Assembly: GCF_003315205.1 (NCBI RefSeq)
Contig: NZ_QNRR01000002.1
Coordinates: forward strand, 1 to 64,000
Reading direction: 5' to 3'
Length of the DNA stretch: 64,000 bases
From: Roseimicrobium gellanilyticum
GTDB taxonomy: Bacteria > Verrucomicrobiota > Verrucomicrobiia > Verrucomicrobiales > Verrucomicrobiaceae
A program made the position numbers and the translations under genes. The notes under the pieces were generated by a model. It searched no databases and was not told where the DNA came from. It worked only from the letters and a program-made list of their open reading frames with translations. The first letter of the stretch is position 1. Every line of letters starts with the position of its first letter. Positions 28,187 through 35,683 of the stretch are shown in pieces.

Positions 28187-28630
28187 TCAACTCCAGTACG
28201 TATAGATCTCCACCGTGCCGCGGGCGGGAAAATGCACGATTTCAGCGTAGGCGGCCCCTCCTCCAGCGGGATAGACATACCGCATCCCTCCGCCTTCGAG
28301 GGGTTCCTTTTTGCAGTCGGGATCACCCACCCCAGGGCAGGATTTCACCCAGGCAGCGATGTCTGCAGGAGCCCCGAAGAACGTCACACGGAAGCTTCTG
28401 GAGAACACGCTGCCGTCCGTGGTGAGATGAATACCTTGTGCCTTCGCAAGCAGCGCAGGCAATCTGGCCCAGTTCCATGCCGAGGCCTTGGCACTCGCCA
28501 TGTGCATCGGGCGTCGTGGCTCAAAGAGAATGTCGCCAGCCATCCAAACAAGGATTGCCGCAAGCACTGCCATGAAAAAGGCCCCGAGCAGCATGCCGCC
28601 GAGGCAGGAGCGTTTTCTTCCGTGAGCCAT
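28187..28630 (-). CDS. Hypothetical single-pass membrane protein
   Basis: A 147-residue protein with one membrane segment near the N-terminus (GGMLLGAFFMAVLAAILVWMAG, about residues 12-33) and a globular part of about 110 residues rich in aromatic and glycine residues, with cysteines in the segment VKSCPGVGDPDCKKE. The start at ATG 28630 avoids overlap with the upstream dioxygenase gene. No family recognised. Confidence 0.6.
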   Translation of the reverse strand: MAHGRKRSCLGGMLLGAFFMAVLAAILVWMAGDILFEPRRPMHMASAKASAWNWARLPALLAKAQGIHLTTDGSVFSRSFRVTFFGAPADIAAWVKSCPGVGDPDCKKEPLEGGGMRYVYPAGGGAAYAEIVHFPARGTVEIYTYWS

Positions 28631-28674
28631 GGTTGTACGCGTCAGCGAGCGAGATTCGGGAGGCAAGCAAACAA

Positions 28675-29385
28675 TCAGCCCTCGGCCCACTGCATGCCCG
28701 TGGGCAGGTCGTAGCCGGCGTACTCGATGTGCAGCACGCGGCGTTGCTTGTCCGAGGTGGAGCGTCCGGAGGCGTGGAGCAGGAGGGGGCGCATGAGGAG
28801 GGCGTCACCGGCGCGTGCGGTGCAGAGGTGCTCGGGGGTGTGCTGACGCCAATGCTGGATGGCTTCTGCGGAGAGTCGCCCGTGTGCGTGAGAGCCGGGA
28901 AGGACTTTCAGAGCGCCGTTGGTTTCATCCGCGTCATCCAGGTGCAGGCGGATGGTAATCATGTTTTCCAGCATGGCGATGGGTGGCTGCACGTGAGGCA
29001 CATCATGCTTCACACTCCATGGGCCGAAGCCGTCGACATCCATCTTCTCTTGAACGCAGATGGTCAGGTCCTGATGCCAGGCGACGAGCCAGTTCGTATC
29101 AGACGATTTGTTGAAGTAGATGGCGCGCACAGGGCGCGGTGCATGCTCGCACTGCAAGTGAGGTGCAACGAGGGCGAGGAGCCTGGATGAGCGGGCCAAT
29201 GACGAGATGCGCTCATCGTTCAACAGCGCGCGGCGACCGGGGCCAGAGGTGGGGCCGAGATTGGCGATGAGCTCAGCGCATTCGTCGGGGGAGAGAGCGG
29301 AAGGGGCGATGCCATATCCGTGGTCACGTATTTTCTCGAGGGGAGATAACTCCAATCGGATGGGTGGGGGAACGGGAATTGTCAT
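28675..29385 (-). CDS. Phytanoyl-CoA dioxygenase-like Fe(II)/2-oxoglutarate oxygenase
   Basis: A 236-residue enzyme with the H-x-D iron site WHQDLTI (H104, D106), the LENMITIRLHLDDADETNGALKVLPGSH segment typical of the PhyH family, and a late His/Arg pair (LLHASGRS, RRVLHIEY) that completes the iron and 2-oxoglutarate binding. The family hydroxylates varied small molecules; substrate unknown. Its start overlaps the upstream membrane-protein gene by 62 nt. Confidence 0.85.
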   Translation of the reverse strand: MTIPVPPPIRLELSPLEKIRDHGYGIAPSALSPDECAELIANLGPTSGPGRRALLNDERISSLARSSRLLALVAPHLQCEHAPRPVRAIYFNKSSDTNWLVAWHQDLTICVQEKMDVDGFGPWSVKHDVPHVQPPIAMLENMITIRLHLDDADETNGALKVLPGSHAHGRLSAEAIQHWRQHTPEHLCTARAGDALLMRPLLLHASGRSTSDKQRRVLHIEYAGYDLPTGMQWAEG

Positions 29386-29788
29386 GACGACAGAAAAGGG
29401 CGCGTACCACGCGAGAGGTCAGCACCCGGTATTGCGAGGAGAAAAAAACAAAGGCGGCGCTTAGTCCCAGGACAGTTTCAAGGCGACTAAATTCACGAAA
29501 TTTGACTCCAAACATGAACGTCTCCACCGGTGTCTTTGTGGAGAGACACACCGCCACACCCATGACACAAACAATCATGGCAAGCCACAAACTAAACAGC
29601 GCGCAGGTACGCCAGCCCGGAGATAGTCTGCGAAGGCCGAAATAAATTGGAATGCCAAGCAGGGACAGATTCAGTCGCACGGGACCTCCAATGCCGACAA
29701 TAACCATGCTCCACAGGCTGACCAGCCCGGTGAGCAAAAAGATAAGAGCCACCACCTGAAGCTGCACCGGGAGTCGTGTCGTGTTCAT
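29324..29788 (-). CDS. Hypothetical multi-pass membrane protein
   Basis: A 154-residue protein with about four hydrophobic segments (VVALIFLLTGLVSLWSMVIVG, LLGIPIYFGLRRL, ALFSLWLAMIVCVMGVAVCL, VLGLSAAFVFF). ATG 29788 is chosen; the frame continues upstream to 29863. The last 62 nt overlap the dioxygenase gene in another frame. Base composition is more A-rich than its neighbours. No family recognised. Confidence 0.55.
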   Translation of the reverse strand: MNTTRLPVQLQVVALIFLLTGLVSLWSMVIVGIGGPVRLNLSLLGIPIYFGLRRLSPGWRTCALFSLWLAMIVCVMGVAVCLSTKTPVETFMFGVKFREFSRLETVLGLSAAFVFFSSQYRVLTSRVVRALFCRHDNSRSPTHPIGVISPRENT

Positions 29789-29831
29789 GGAAGGAAGTCT
29801 GAGCGCAGGATAGGATCCTTCACTGTCGGGG

Positions 29832-30215
29832 TCAATACGGCAGTTTGTCCTCAGGCACGCCAATGTAGTCCGGCTCGGGATCTGCGGTGAACTGCACGGC
29901 GGTGATGTGCTCGCGCCCGAGCATCAGCGCTTTCGCGACGCGGTGCATCCCGTCCATGACACGACCATCCGAGGAGAGGATGAGGGGGTAGGCGAGGTCG
30001 GTCTCCGCGATGAGCTTCGCATGTTCGGCGATGGCGCGGCAGGTGGGTGGGCTGTTCTCGTCTTGAAACCAGAAGCATTCGTCCAGTTCACGAATGGAGG
30101 ATAGTGGAATGGAGACGTGAGGCAAAGCCTGAGTCTCCGTGAGTGCGATAAGACGATGCACATCCCACGCGAGCAGGCCGCGGAGTGAGGAGCGGAGGTG
30201 GTACTGCTTGCGCAT
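29832..30215 (-). CDS. ParB-like N-terminal domain protein
   Basis: A 127-residue soluble protein. The segment AYPLILSSDGRVMDGMHRVAKALMLG resembles the ParB/sulfiredoxin fold core (x-P-x-x-x-x-x-G-x-x-x-D-G-x-H-R-x-x-A). There is no helix-turn-helix part, so it is not a partition protein. Possibly a nucleotide- or peptide-binding stand-alone member. The sequence ends IGVPEDKLPY. Confidence 0.6.
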   Translation of the reverse strand: MRKQYHLRSSLRGLLAWDVHRLIALTETQALPHVSIPLSSIRELDECFWFQDENSPPTCRAIAEHAKLIAETDLAYPLILSSDGRVMDGMHRVAKALMLGREHITAVQFTADPEPDYIGVPEDKLPY

Positions 30216-30251
30216 GGCCGGCTGGTGAGGATACCGGGAAGGGATGGCAAA

Positions 30252-31457
30252 CTACACCTGCCAGGGGGAGTCAATGCTCGTGTGGAAGATGGCGCGGCGG
30301 TAGGGACCGTGGCTGTCCTTGTGATTGTGCGCGTCATTCGTGCCGGTGTAGAAGAGATGCCAGCGGCCGTTGTGTTGCACGAGGTTGTGCGGCGCGTAGA
30401 CGCCGTAGCTATCCGGCAGCGTATGCGGCTCGCTGCGGGGCAGCCATGAGGTGCGCGCGGGGCGGTGCCACTGCACGCCATCTTCGGAGTGGCACCACTC
30501 GATATCCATGGTCTGCGCCTGCAAGCGATAGTGACCGAGCATGCCGATGCGTCCCTTCTCCGTGTGGGTCACGGCGAGATAGTAGTGCTGGAGGTCGGTG
30601 TGGTCCTGGGCATCCGCCTGGATCACGCGCTTGCGATTTTCCCAACGCAGGCCGTCTTCGCTGGTGAAGCGATCAATCACGCGGATGCGTCCGGGGATGT
30701 TATCGTGCGGCATGTAGCGTGGGTCGTCCTTGCCCACTTCCATGAGGGCGGCGGTGTAGAGCTCAAACGATCCATCGGGAAGCTGATACACATTGGTCGC
30801 GTCATTGGTGATGAGTGCTGCCGGAGCGAGCGATTCGCCTGCCGCGACTTTGGCCTTCCGCTTTGCCATCCGGGAGAAGCCTGCCTTCACGGCCTCGGTA
30901 CCATCTACGGTGCGGTCGGCGGGATGGTAGATGCAGGGGCTCAGGGCATTCACGATGGTGTAGCGACGGCCATCTTCACTGTCCGCAGCGAGGTAACGCA
31001 CGATGCCCTCACCATGGGCCCAGAAATAGAGGCGATGACGGCCATCCTTGAGGCGCAGATGCACGCCCTGCTTGGGGTGCCAGCCCGAGGGAAGACCACC
31101 GAGCGAGAGAGGGGCATCCGCAGGTGCGCCGGTGGAGAGCACGGCCCACTGCACCTTCAGCTCTTCACCCGGTGTTCCTTCGAGATAACCCACATTGAAC
31201 TCGGGATGATTTGCTCCAGAGGTGGACATCCAGATGCGCCACGCGCTGCCGGAGAGTGGCTCGGCAGGTGAGGTGAAGCTCTGCACGCGTGCGTTCTCAC
31301 TGATCTTCTGTTCATACACCAGAGTGCGCTTGGCCCAACTGGACGAAGGAGCGGGCTGCAAACCTATCGTAGCAGCGTGGCTGGATTTCTGTAATGAGGA
31401 AGCTGCCGCGGCAGCGGCGGCGAAGGTGGTGCGGGTCAGGAAATCGCGACGGTCCAT
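30252..31457 (-). CDS. Tat-exported glycosidase-like five-bladed propeller protein
   Basis: A 401-residue protein beginning MDRRDFLTRTTFAAAAAAASS, a twin-arginine signal. The rest has features of the GH32/43/DUF1961-type five-blade propeller: RIWMSTSGANHPEF, HRLYFWAHGEGIVRYLAADSEDG, RFTSEDGLRWENRKRVIQ, DIEWCHSEDGVQWHRP, HNLVQHNGRWHLFYTGTNDAHNH. Acts outside the cytoplasm, probably on polysaccharide. A definite GH family cannot be fixed by eye. ATG 31457 is used; a longer frame to 31499 would disrupt the signal. Confidence 0.75.
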   Translation of the reverse strand: MDRRDFLTRTTFAAAAAAASSLQKSSHAATIGLQPAPSSSWAKRTLVYEQKISENARVQSFTSPAEPLSGSAWRIWMSTSGANHPEFNVGYLEGTPGEELKVQWAVLSTGAPADAPLSLGGLPSGWHPKQGVHLRLKDGRHRLYFWAHGEGIVRYLAADSEDGRRYTIVNALSPCIYHPADRTVDGTEAVKAGFSRMAKRKAKVAAGESLAPAALITNDATNVYQLPDGSFELYTAALMEVGKDDPRYMPHDNIPGRIRVIDRFTSEDGLRWENRKRVIQADAQDHTDLQHYYLAVTHTEKGRIGMLGHYRLQAQTMDIEWCHSEDGVQWHRPARTSWLPRSEPHTLPDSYGVYAPHNLVQHNGRWHLFYTGTNDAHNHKDSHGPYRRAIFHTSIDSPWQV

Positions 31458-31518
31458 TGAATGATTAACGATGCGACCGCATTTCTCTCTCACGTGCAAT
31501 CACTCTCCGCGGAGCTTT

Positions 31519-32784
31519 TCACTTCGCTGCTGTGCGCACCCTGGCAAAGAAGGTGCGCACATCCTGCACCAACAGTTCCGGCTGCTCCATCGCAGCGAAG
31601 TGTCCTCCGCGCGGCATCTCCGTCCAGTGAATCATGGTGGGCGAGTTCCTCGCGACCCACGCCCGGGGCGGTACGTTGATTTCCTTGGGGAAAAGTGCGT
31701 ACCCTATGGGAGCGGGTTTCCCTCCGCCTTGAAATGCCGACATGGAAGCAGGGCGCGGCAGATTGTGCTGGGACTCGTAGTAGATGCGCGTGGCGGAGGG
31801 CATCGACTGCGTGACCCAATACACCATGATATTTGTCAGCAGTTCATCCTTGGTGAAGCTGTTGTTCAGGTCGCCTTCGTGATCGCTCCATGCCCAGAAC
31901 TTGTCGATGATCCACGCGGCGAGTCCGGCGGGGGAATCATTGAGGCCATAGGCGAGGGCAAGGGGTCGCGTGCCCTGGATGGCACCGTAGGCGCGGTGGT
32001 CGGCGAGTTCTGCGTTGCGTTGTTGCAGGCGGTCCAACTCAGCCTGGGTCACGTCTTTTTTGGCTTCGGTTTCATCCGCGGGACGATTGCCTCCGGGGAA
32101 GTTGCTGTGCGCGCCGATGCAATGGGCTCCATCCGTGGAGGCGAGCCAGCGCACGATGCCGCCGCCCCAGTCGCCACCTTGTGCGCCGTACTTGTCATAG
32201 CCGAGCCGGGCCATGAGCTTGGCAATCACTTCCGCCATGCGGCCGGAGTTCCAGCCGGGTTCCTTGGGCATGCTGGAGAAGCCGAAGCCTGGCAACGAGG
32301 GCGCGACGACGTGAAAGGCATCCTCCGCGCGGCCGCCGTGTTTCTCGGGGTCGGTCAGCGGCTCGATGACTTTCATGAACTCCACCACGGAGCCGGGCCA
32401 TCCGTGCACGAGTACGAGGGGTGTGGCGTTCGCGTGTTTCGACTTCACATGGATGAAGTGCAGGTCGATGCCGTCGATGGCGGTCTTGAACTGCGGCACG
32501 GCGTTGAGTTTTTTCTCTTCCGCGCGCCAGTCGTATTTGGTGCGCCAGTAATCGCAGAGGTCACGCATCCATGCGACGTCCGGGCCGTGGTCCCACTTGG
32601 AGCCGGGGATCTGGTCCGGCCAGCGGGTCTTCTCCAGGCGTTCGCGGAGGTCCTTGAGCACGGAGTCCTCCACCTGGATGGTGAAGGGGCGTATCTCTGG
32701 GGCTGCGTCTGCGCCTTGCAACAAGGTGGTGGAAAACATCGCCACGGCCAGCAGTGCGGCCGGAGTCAGCGGAAGCGTCTTCAT
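31519..32784 (-). CDS. Secreted epoxide hydrolase (EHN-type alpha/beta hydrolase)
   Basis: A 421-residue protein with a signal peptide (about 1-27, ...GADA-APEI) and the N-terminal epoxide hydrolase segment (PFTIQVEDSVLKDLRERLEKTRWPD). The alpha/beta hydrolase core has the oxyanion motif HGWPGS (127-132), nucleophile GGDWG (D205) and the C-terminal catalytic His in RGGHFAAMEQPELL. This is microsomal-type EH architecture with about 100 residues between the nucleophile and the lid. The stop codon is 62 nt beyond the start of the downstream gene at 31457. Signal peptide is unusual for this family; I infer a periplasmic or surface role. Confidence 0.85.
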   Translation of the reverse strand: MKTLPLTPAALLAVAMFSTTLLQGADAAPEIRPFTIQVEDSVLKDLRERLEKTRWPDQIPGSKWDHGPDVAWMRDLCDYWRTKYDWRAEEKKLNAVPQFKTAIDGIDLHFIHVKSKHANATPLVLVHGWPGSVVEFMKVIEPLTDPEKHGGRAEDAFHVVAPSLPGFGFSSMPKEPGWNSGRMAEVIAKLMARLGYDKYGAQGGDWGGGIVRWLASTDGAHCIGAHSNFPGGNRPADETEAKKDVTQAELDRLQQRNAELADHRAYGAIQGTRPLALAYGLNDSPAGLAAWIIDKFWAWSDHEGDLNNSFTKDELLTNIMVYWVTQSMPSATRIYYESQHNLPRPASMSAFQGGGKPAPIGYALFPKEINVPPRAWVARNSPTMIHWTEMPRGGHFAAMEQPELLVQDVRTFFARVRTAAK

Positions 32785-32834
32785 GATCGTGGCTACGGGT
32801 TATCTTGCCCGTTTTTGCAAGGTTCATGAGTCGC

Positions 32835-32876
32835 TTACCGTGCCAAGGTAATGCTCTACCACTGAGCTAAGCGCAT
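32835..32876 (-). pseudogene. 5' half of a tRNA (Gly/Ala-like), lacking the T-arm
   Basis: Reading the minus strand from 32876: a 7-nt acceptor strand, T8-A9, a perfect D-arm (gctcagtggtagagc), A26, and a perfect 5-bp anticodon stem (ttacc/ggtaa) with loop ttggcac. The anticodon triplet is ggc, that of Ala. From 32834 onward no T-stem, no ttcaa loop and no complement of the acceptor strand are found. The D-loop and stem resemble tRNA-Gly(GCC). The 5' end overlaps the stop codon of the luciferase-like gene. I read it as a tRNA remnant and not as a functional gene. Confidence 0.7.
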
Positions 32877-33913
32877 CACCCCGGCAGCTTTTCGCGGATG
32901 ATGGGTGCCAGTTTTGTGCCCAGCAGCTCGATGGACTTCAGCATTTGGGCGTGGGGGACGGTGGCCACGGTCATCTGGAAGTTCAGACGCGCGATACCGC
33001 CGAGTGCCTCGTTTACGTACAGAATCTTCGAAGCCACATACTCTGCATCCCCGATCATGAGGGCACCCTTCAGGCTGCAGCCAGCCTCGAAGTGGGCACG
33101 TGTGGTGCGGGGCCAGCCGCGCTCCTCGCCAATCTTGTCGAAGGCACGTTTGTAGCCGGTGAAGAAATCGTCCTTCGCTTGAGTCGAGGTCTCGCCAATG
33201 AACCCAATCATGTGCAGGCCAACTTTCAACTTCTCCGGTGGATGGCCGGCGCGGGCACCGGCTTCGCGGTAGAGATCGATGAGCGGGCGGAAGCGATGAG
33301 GTTCACCGCCGATGATGGCCACCACCAGCGGCAGGCCCAGCGCACCCGCACGAGCGAACGATGCCGGGGTGCCACCCACACCCACCCAGATGGGGATGGG
33401 AGTCTGCAGGGGGCGCGGGTAGATGCCCTGCTCCTGCAACGGGGCGCGGTGCTTGCCAGTCCACGTAATCTCTGGGTTATCCCGGATGCGCAGCAGCAGA
33501 TCCAGTTTCTCCGCGAAGAGCGAATCATAGTCCCGCACATCAAAGCCAAAGAGCGGAAACGCTTCCGTGAAGGAGCCACGTCCCACCACCATCTCTGCAC
33601 GCCCCTTCGAAATGAGGTCCAGCGTGGCGAACTCCTGGAACACGCGCACCGGGTCTGCCGCGCTGAGCACCGTGACAGCGCTGGTCAGGCGGATCTGCTT
33701 CGTGCGTGCTGCTGCCGCAGCCAAGATGACCGCAGGCGCGGAGTCGAGGTACTCGGTGCGGTGGTGTTCCCCGATGCCGAAGTCATCCAGCCCCACGCGG
33801 TCGGCGAGCTCAATTTCCTCCAGAATATTCGCCATGCGCTGCACCGCACTGGGCGAGCCTTCGTGCTGGTGCTCCGGGTCAATGGCGACGAAACTATCGA
33901 TTCCAATCTGCAT
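32876..33913 (-). CDS. LLM-class flavin-dependent oxidoreductase
   Basis: A 345-residue luciferase-like monooxygenase. Signature segments: GLDDFGIGEHHRTEYLDSAPAVILAAAAARTKQIRLTSAVTVLSAADPVRVFQEFATLDLISKGRAEMVVGRGSF and, later, PIPIWVGVGGTPASFARAGALGLPLVVAI. These form the (beta/alpha)8 flavin-binding core of the group that includes alkanal and F420/FMN-dependent oxidoreductases. Cytoplasmic. The stop codon TGA overlaps the first base of the tRNA-like remnant. Confidence 0.88.
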   Translation of the reverse strand: MQIGIDSFVAIDPEHQHEGSPSAVQRMANILEEIELADRVGLDDFGIGEHHRTEYLDSAPAVILAAAAARTKQIRLTSAVTVLSAADPVRVFQEFATLDLISKGRAEMVVGRGSFTEAFPLFGFDVRDYDSLFAEKLDLLLRIRDNPEITWTGKHRAPLQEQGIYPRPLQTPIPIWVGVGGTPASFARAGALGLPLVVAIIGGEPHRFRPLIDLYREAGARAGHPPEKLKVGLHMIGFIGETSTQAKDDFFTGYKRAFDKIGEERGWPRTTRAHFEAGCSLKGALMIGDAEYVASKILYVNEALGGIARLNFQMTVATVPHAQMLKSIELLGTKLAPIIREKLPG

Positions 33914-34452
33914 GCACGAGTCAGTACGCGTGTGACCTCAGTTTACGCCGCCAAAAAAAATGCGCCGGTGGTTCGCCGACGCCCTATAGAGTGAAGCATT
34001 TACGCCGAAGGCGTTGTACATTGCCTAGCCCAAGGTCAGCTTGCGCAGCAAGCGCCACCTTGGGTGGCGGTGAGAAACAGTCGAACGCCGAAGGTGTTCT
34101 ACAAAGACGATCTACCGGTCTGCAGCGTTGTCCGGCCCACCACGCGTTTGTAGAACACCTTCGGCGTTCATGCATGTTCCTGCTGTCCCAGGGTGACGCC
34201 CGCTTCGCGGGCTGACCCTGGGCTAGACAGTGTGCAACGCCTTCGGCGTAGGAGCAGCCGGGAACCGTGATCGCATTTCATTTGGCTTAAAAACCGAATT
34301 GAGAGTTGTTGGTTGAGTGTCGAGAGTCTGAACCCGAACTCTTCACAAACGACCTGGTCTTCACCCGCAAGGTGGATTATTTGGACTCATTCTGCAAACT
34401 CAGTGTCAGGCTATCAACCATCAACAATAGACTATCAACTTAGGGTCTAGGC
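33914..34452. other. Intergenic region with a MITE-like element
   Basis: These 539 bases carry no gene. They contain the 250-bp inverted-repeat element at 34001-34250 and, beyond it, an A/T-rich stretch with imperfect inverted words (gttgttggttgag near 34305 and tatcaaccatcaacaatag near 34415). Confidence 0.65.
34001..34250. mobile_element. MITE-like element with RAYT-type arms
   Basis: Arms 34001-34105 and 34147-34250 are inverted repeats of about 104 nt. Each arm ends in cgccgaaggcg-type words and holds an internal hairpin (cagcttgcgcagcaagcg in the left arm, gcccgcttcgcgggc in the right). The 41-nt centre resembles sequence found next to the left arm of the RAYT-bearing element at 51062-51795 (shared accgg...cgttg...cggcccac words), so it looks like an internal-deletion derivative of it. 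Confidence 0.85.
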
Positions 34453-35661
34453 CTAAAACCTCACCGTCACTTGCGCCGCCAGCAGGTGGTCAGCATTTGC
34501 ATTCTCACCACCTTCGTGGCCATAGCTGTACTGTAGCTTCGTCTGCACATGGCGGTTGAAACGATAACCCACGGCCAGGTCAGCGCGGTAGAGGTCGCGG
34601 TCCCAGGATGTGGAGCCGCCCTGGCCATCTCCCACATCATCGAAGAATTGCTGATTCCATCGTGCCGCAAGGAAGAGGCTTTCGGTGAGCTTGTACTTGG
34701 CCTCAAGGTAGTAGCTGAGCGTGTCTGCATCACCCACGCGAGGGACTTCGAAGCGTGATAGAATCAGTTCGCCCCACAATTCAAAGCGATGGCGGGCATA
34801 GCTCACGTCGAAGCCAATCGTATCCTGCGTGAAGTCGCCACGTTCCGTGCCGCGGGGCAACAGCAGATCGCGATCCGGCTGCATGTAGGCGCCGGTGCTG
34901 AAGCTGGTGCCCACATTCCATGAGGCATTCGGCCGCCATCCGATTCGCCCAGTGAAGGTGGGCTCGTCAAACTCCGTATCACTTGCTTCCCAGGCAGCGG
35001 GTCGTGAGGAAAGCGCGGCGCTTTTGATTTCAAAGGCGTAGTCAAATTCCTCGATGCGCCCGAACACAGACGCTCCATGCGCATAGGAGGGACCCCAGAT
35101 GGGCACGAGCCATTCGCGCTTCTTGTCGGCCAAATTCTTGCGATTGAGGAAGGCTGCTCGTGTGAGTGGTGCGGCAAGGTCCGTCATGCCAATGACATTC
35201 TCGTATGGCACGGGGGCATTGATGAACGGATTGTCCCAGGAGAGATGACGCGGCACCCAGTTGCCGAAGGCCGTGGCGAACTTGCCTGCCTGGATGTTCA
35301 CCACAGGAGAGTCCATTGGAGTCCAGCGGATGAAATATTCGTCCAGACGTGCGGAGCCATCCTCCTCCACGCCGGGATCAAAGCCCCGATCGAATCGTGC
35401 CTGCACGGAGGCGAAGAAGTGAGTGCCTGCGTTCACATCCAGGAAGAGTGTCGCACGCGGATTGAAGAACGCCTCGTCATCGCTGAAGAGCAGACCTGGG
35501 GCAGGGGAGTCCGTGACATACAACTCCGCATCCAATGTGCCCCTCAGGCTCGCGTGCACGGGTGAATCTGGAGGCGTGAGGTCAAACGCGAGAAGGCTCC
35601 CACTGCATGTGCACCAGACGGCTAGTGACAGGAGGGAATGGATGAACGGACACCGGTTCAT
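34453..35661 (-). CDS. Outer-membrane porin-like beta-barrel
   Basis: A 402-residue protein with a signal peptide (MNRCPFIHSLLSLAVWCTCSGSLLA) and a beta-barrel pattern of alternating residues with aromatic girdles: ATLFLDVNAGTHFFASVQARFD, DEYFIRWTPM, GYRFNRHVQTKLQYSYGHEGG, and the C-terminal aromatic VTVRF expected of outer-membrane barrels. Similar proteins are annotated as phosphate-selective or general porins. Start is ATG 35661; upstream in-frame codons overlap the cyclase gene end. It is the last gene of a three-gene run with the cyclase and cupredoxin. Confidence 0.75.
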   Translation of the reverse strand: MNRCPFIHSLLSLAVWCTCSGSLLAFDLTPPDSPVHASLRGTLDAELYVTDSPAPGLLFSDDEAFFNPRATLFLDVNAGTHFFASVQARFDRGFDPGVEEDGSARLDEYFIRWTPMDSPVVNIQAGKFATAFGNWVPRHLSWDNPFINAPVPYENVIGMTDLAAPLTRAAFLNRKNLADKKREWLVPIWGPSYAHGASVFGRIEEFDYAFEIKSAALSSRPAAWEASDTEFDEPTFTGRIGWRPNASWNVGTSFSTGAYMQPDRDLLLPRGTERGDFTQDTIGFDVSYARHRFELWGELILSRFEVPRVGDADTLSYYLEAKYKLTESLFLAARWNQQFFDDVGDGQGGSTSWDRDLYRADLAVGYRFNRHVQTKLQYSYGHEGGENANADHLLAAQVTVRF

Positions 35662-35683
35662 GGGAGAGTGAAGAGGCAACGAT

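Noticed and set aside
32790-32876. Complete tRNA gene
   Set aside because: The T-arm and 3' acceptor strand are missing. The cttgc/gcaag stem near 32803-32821 has an 8-nt loop without the ttcaa consensus.
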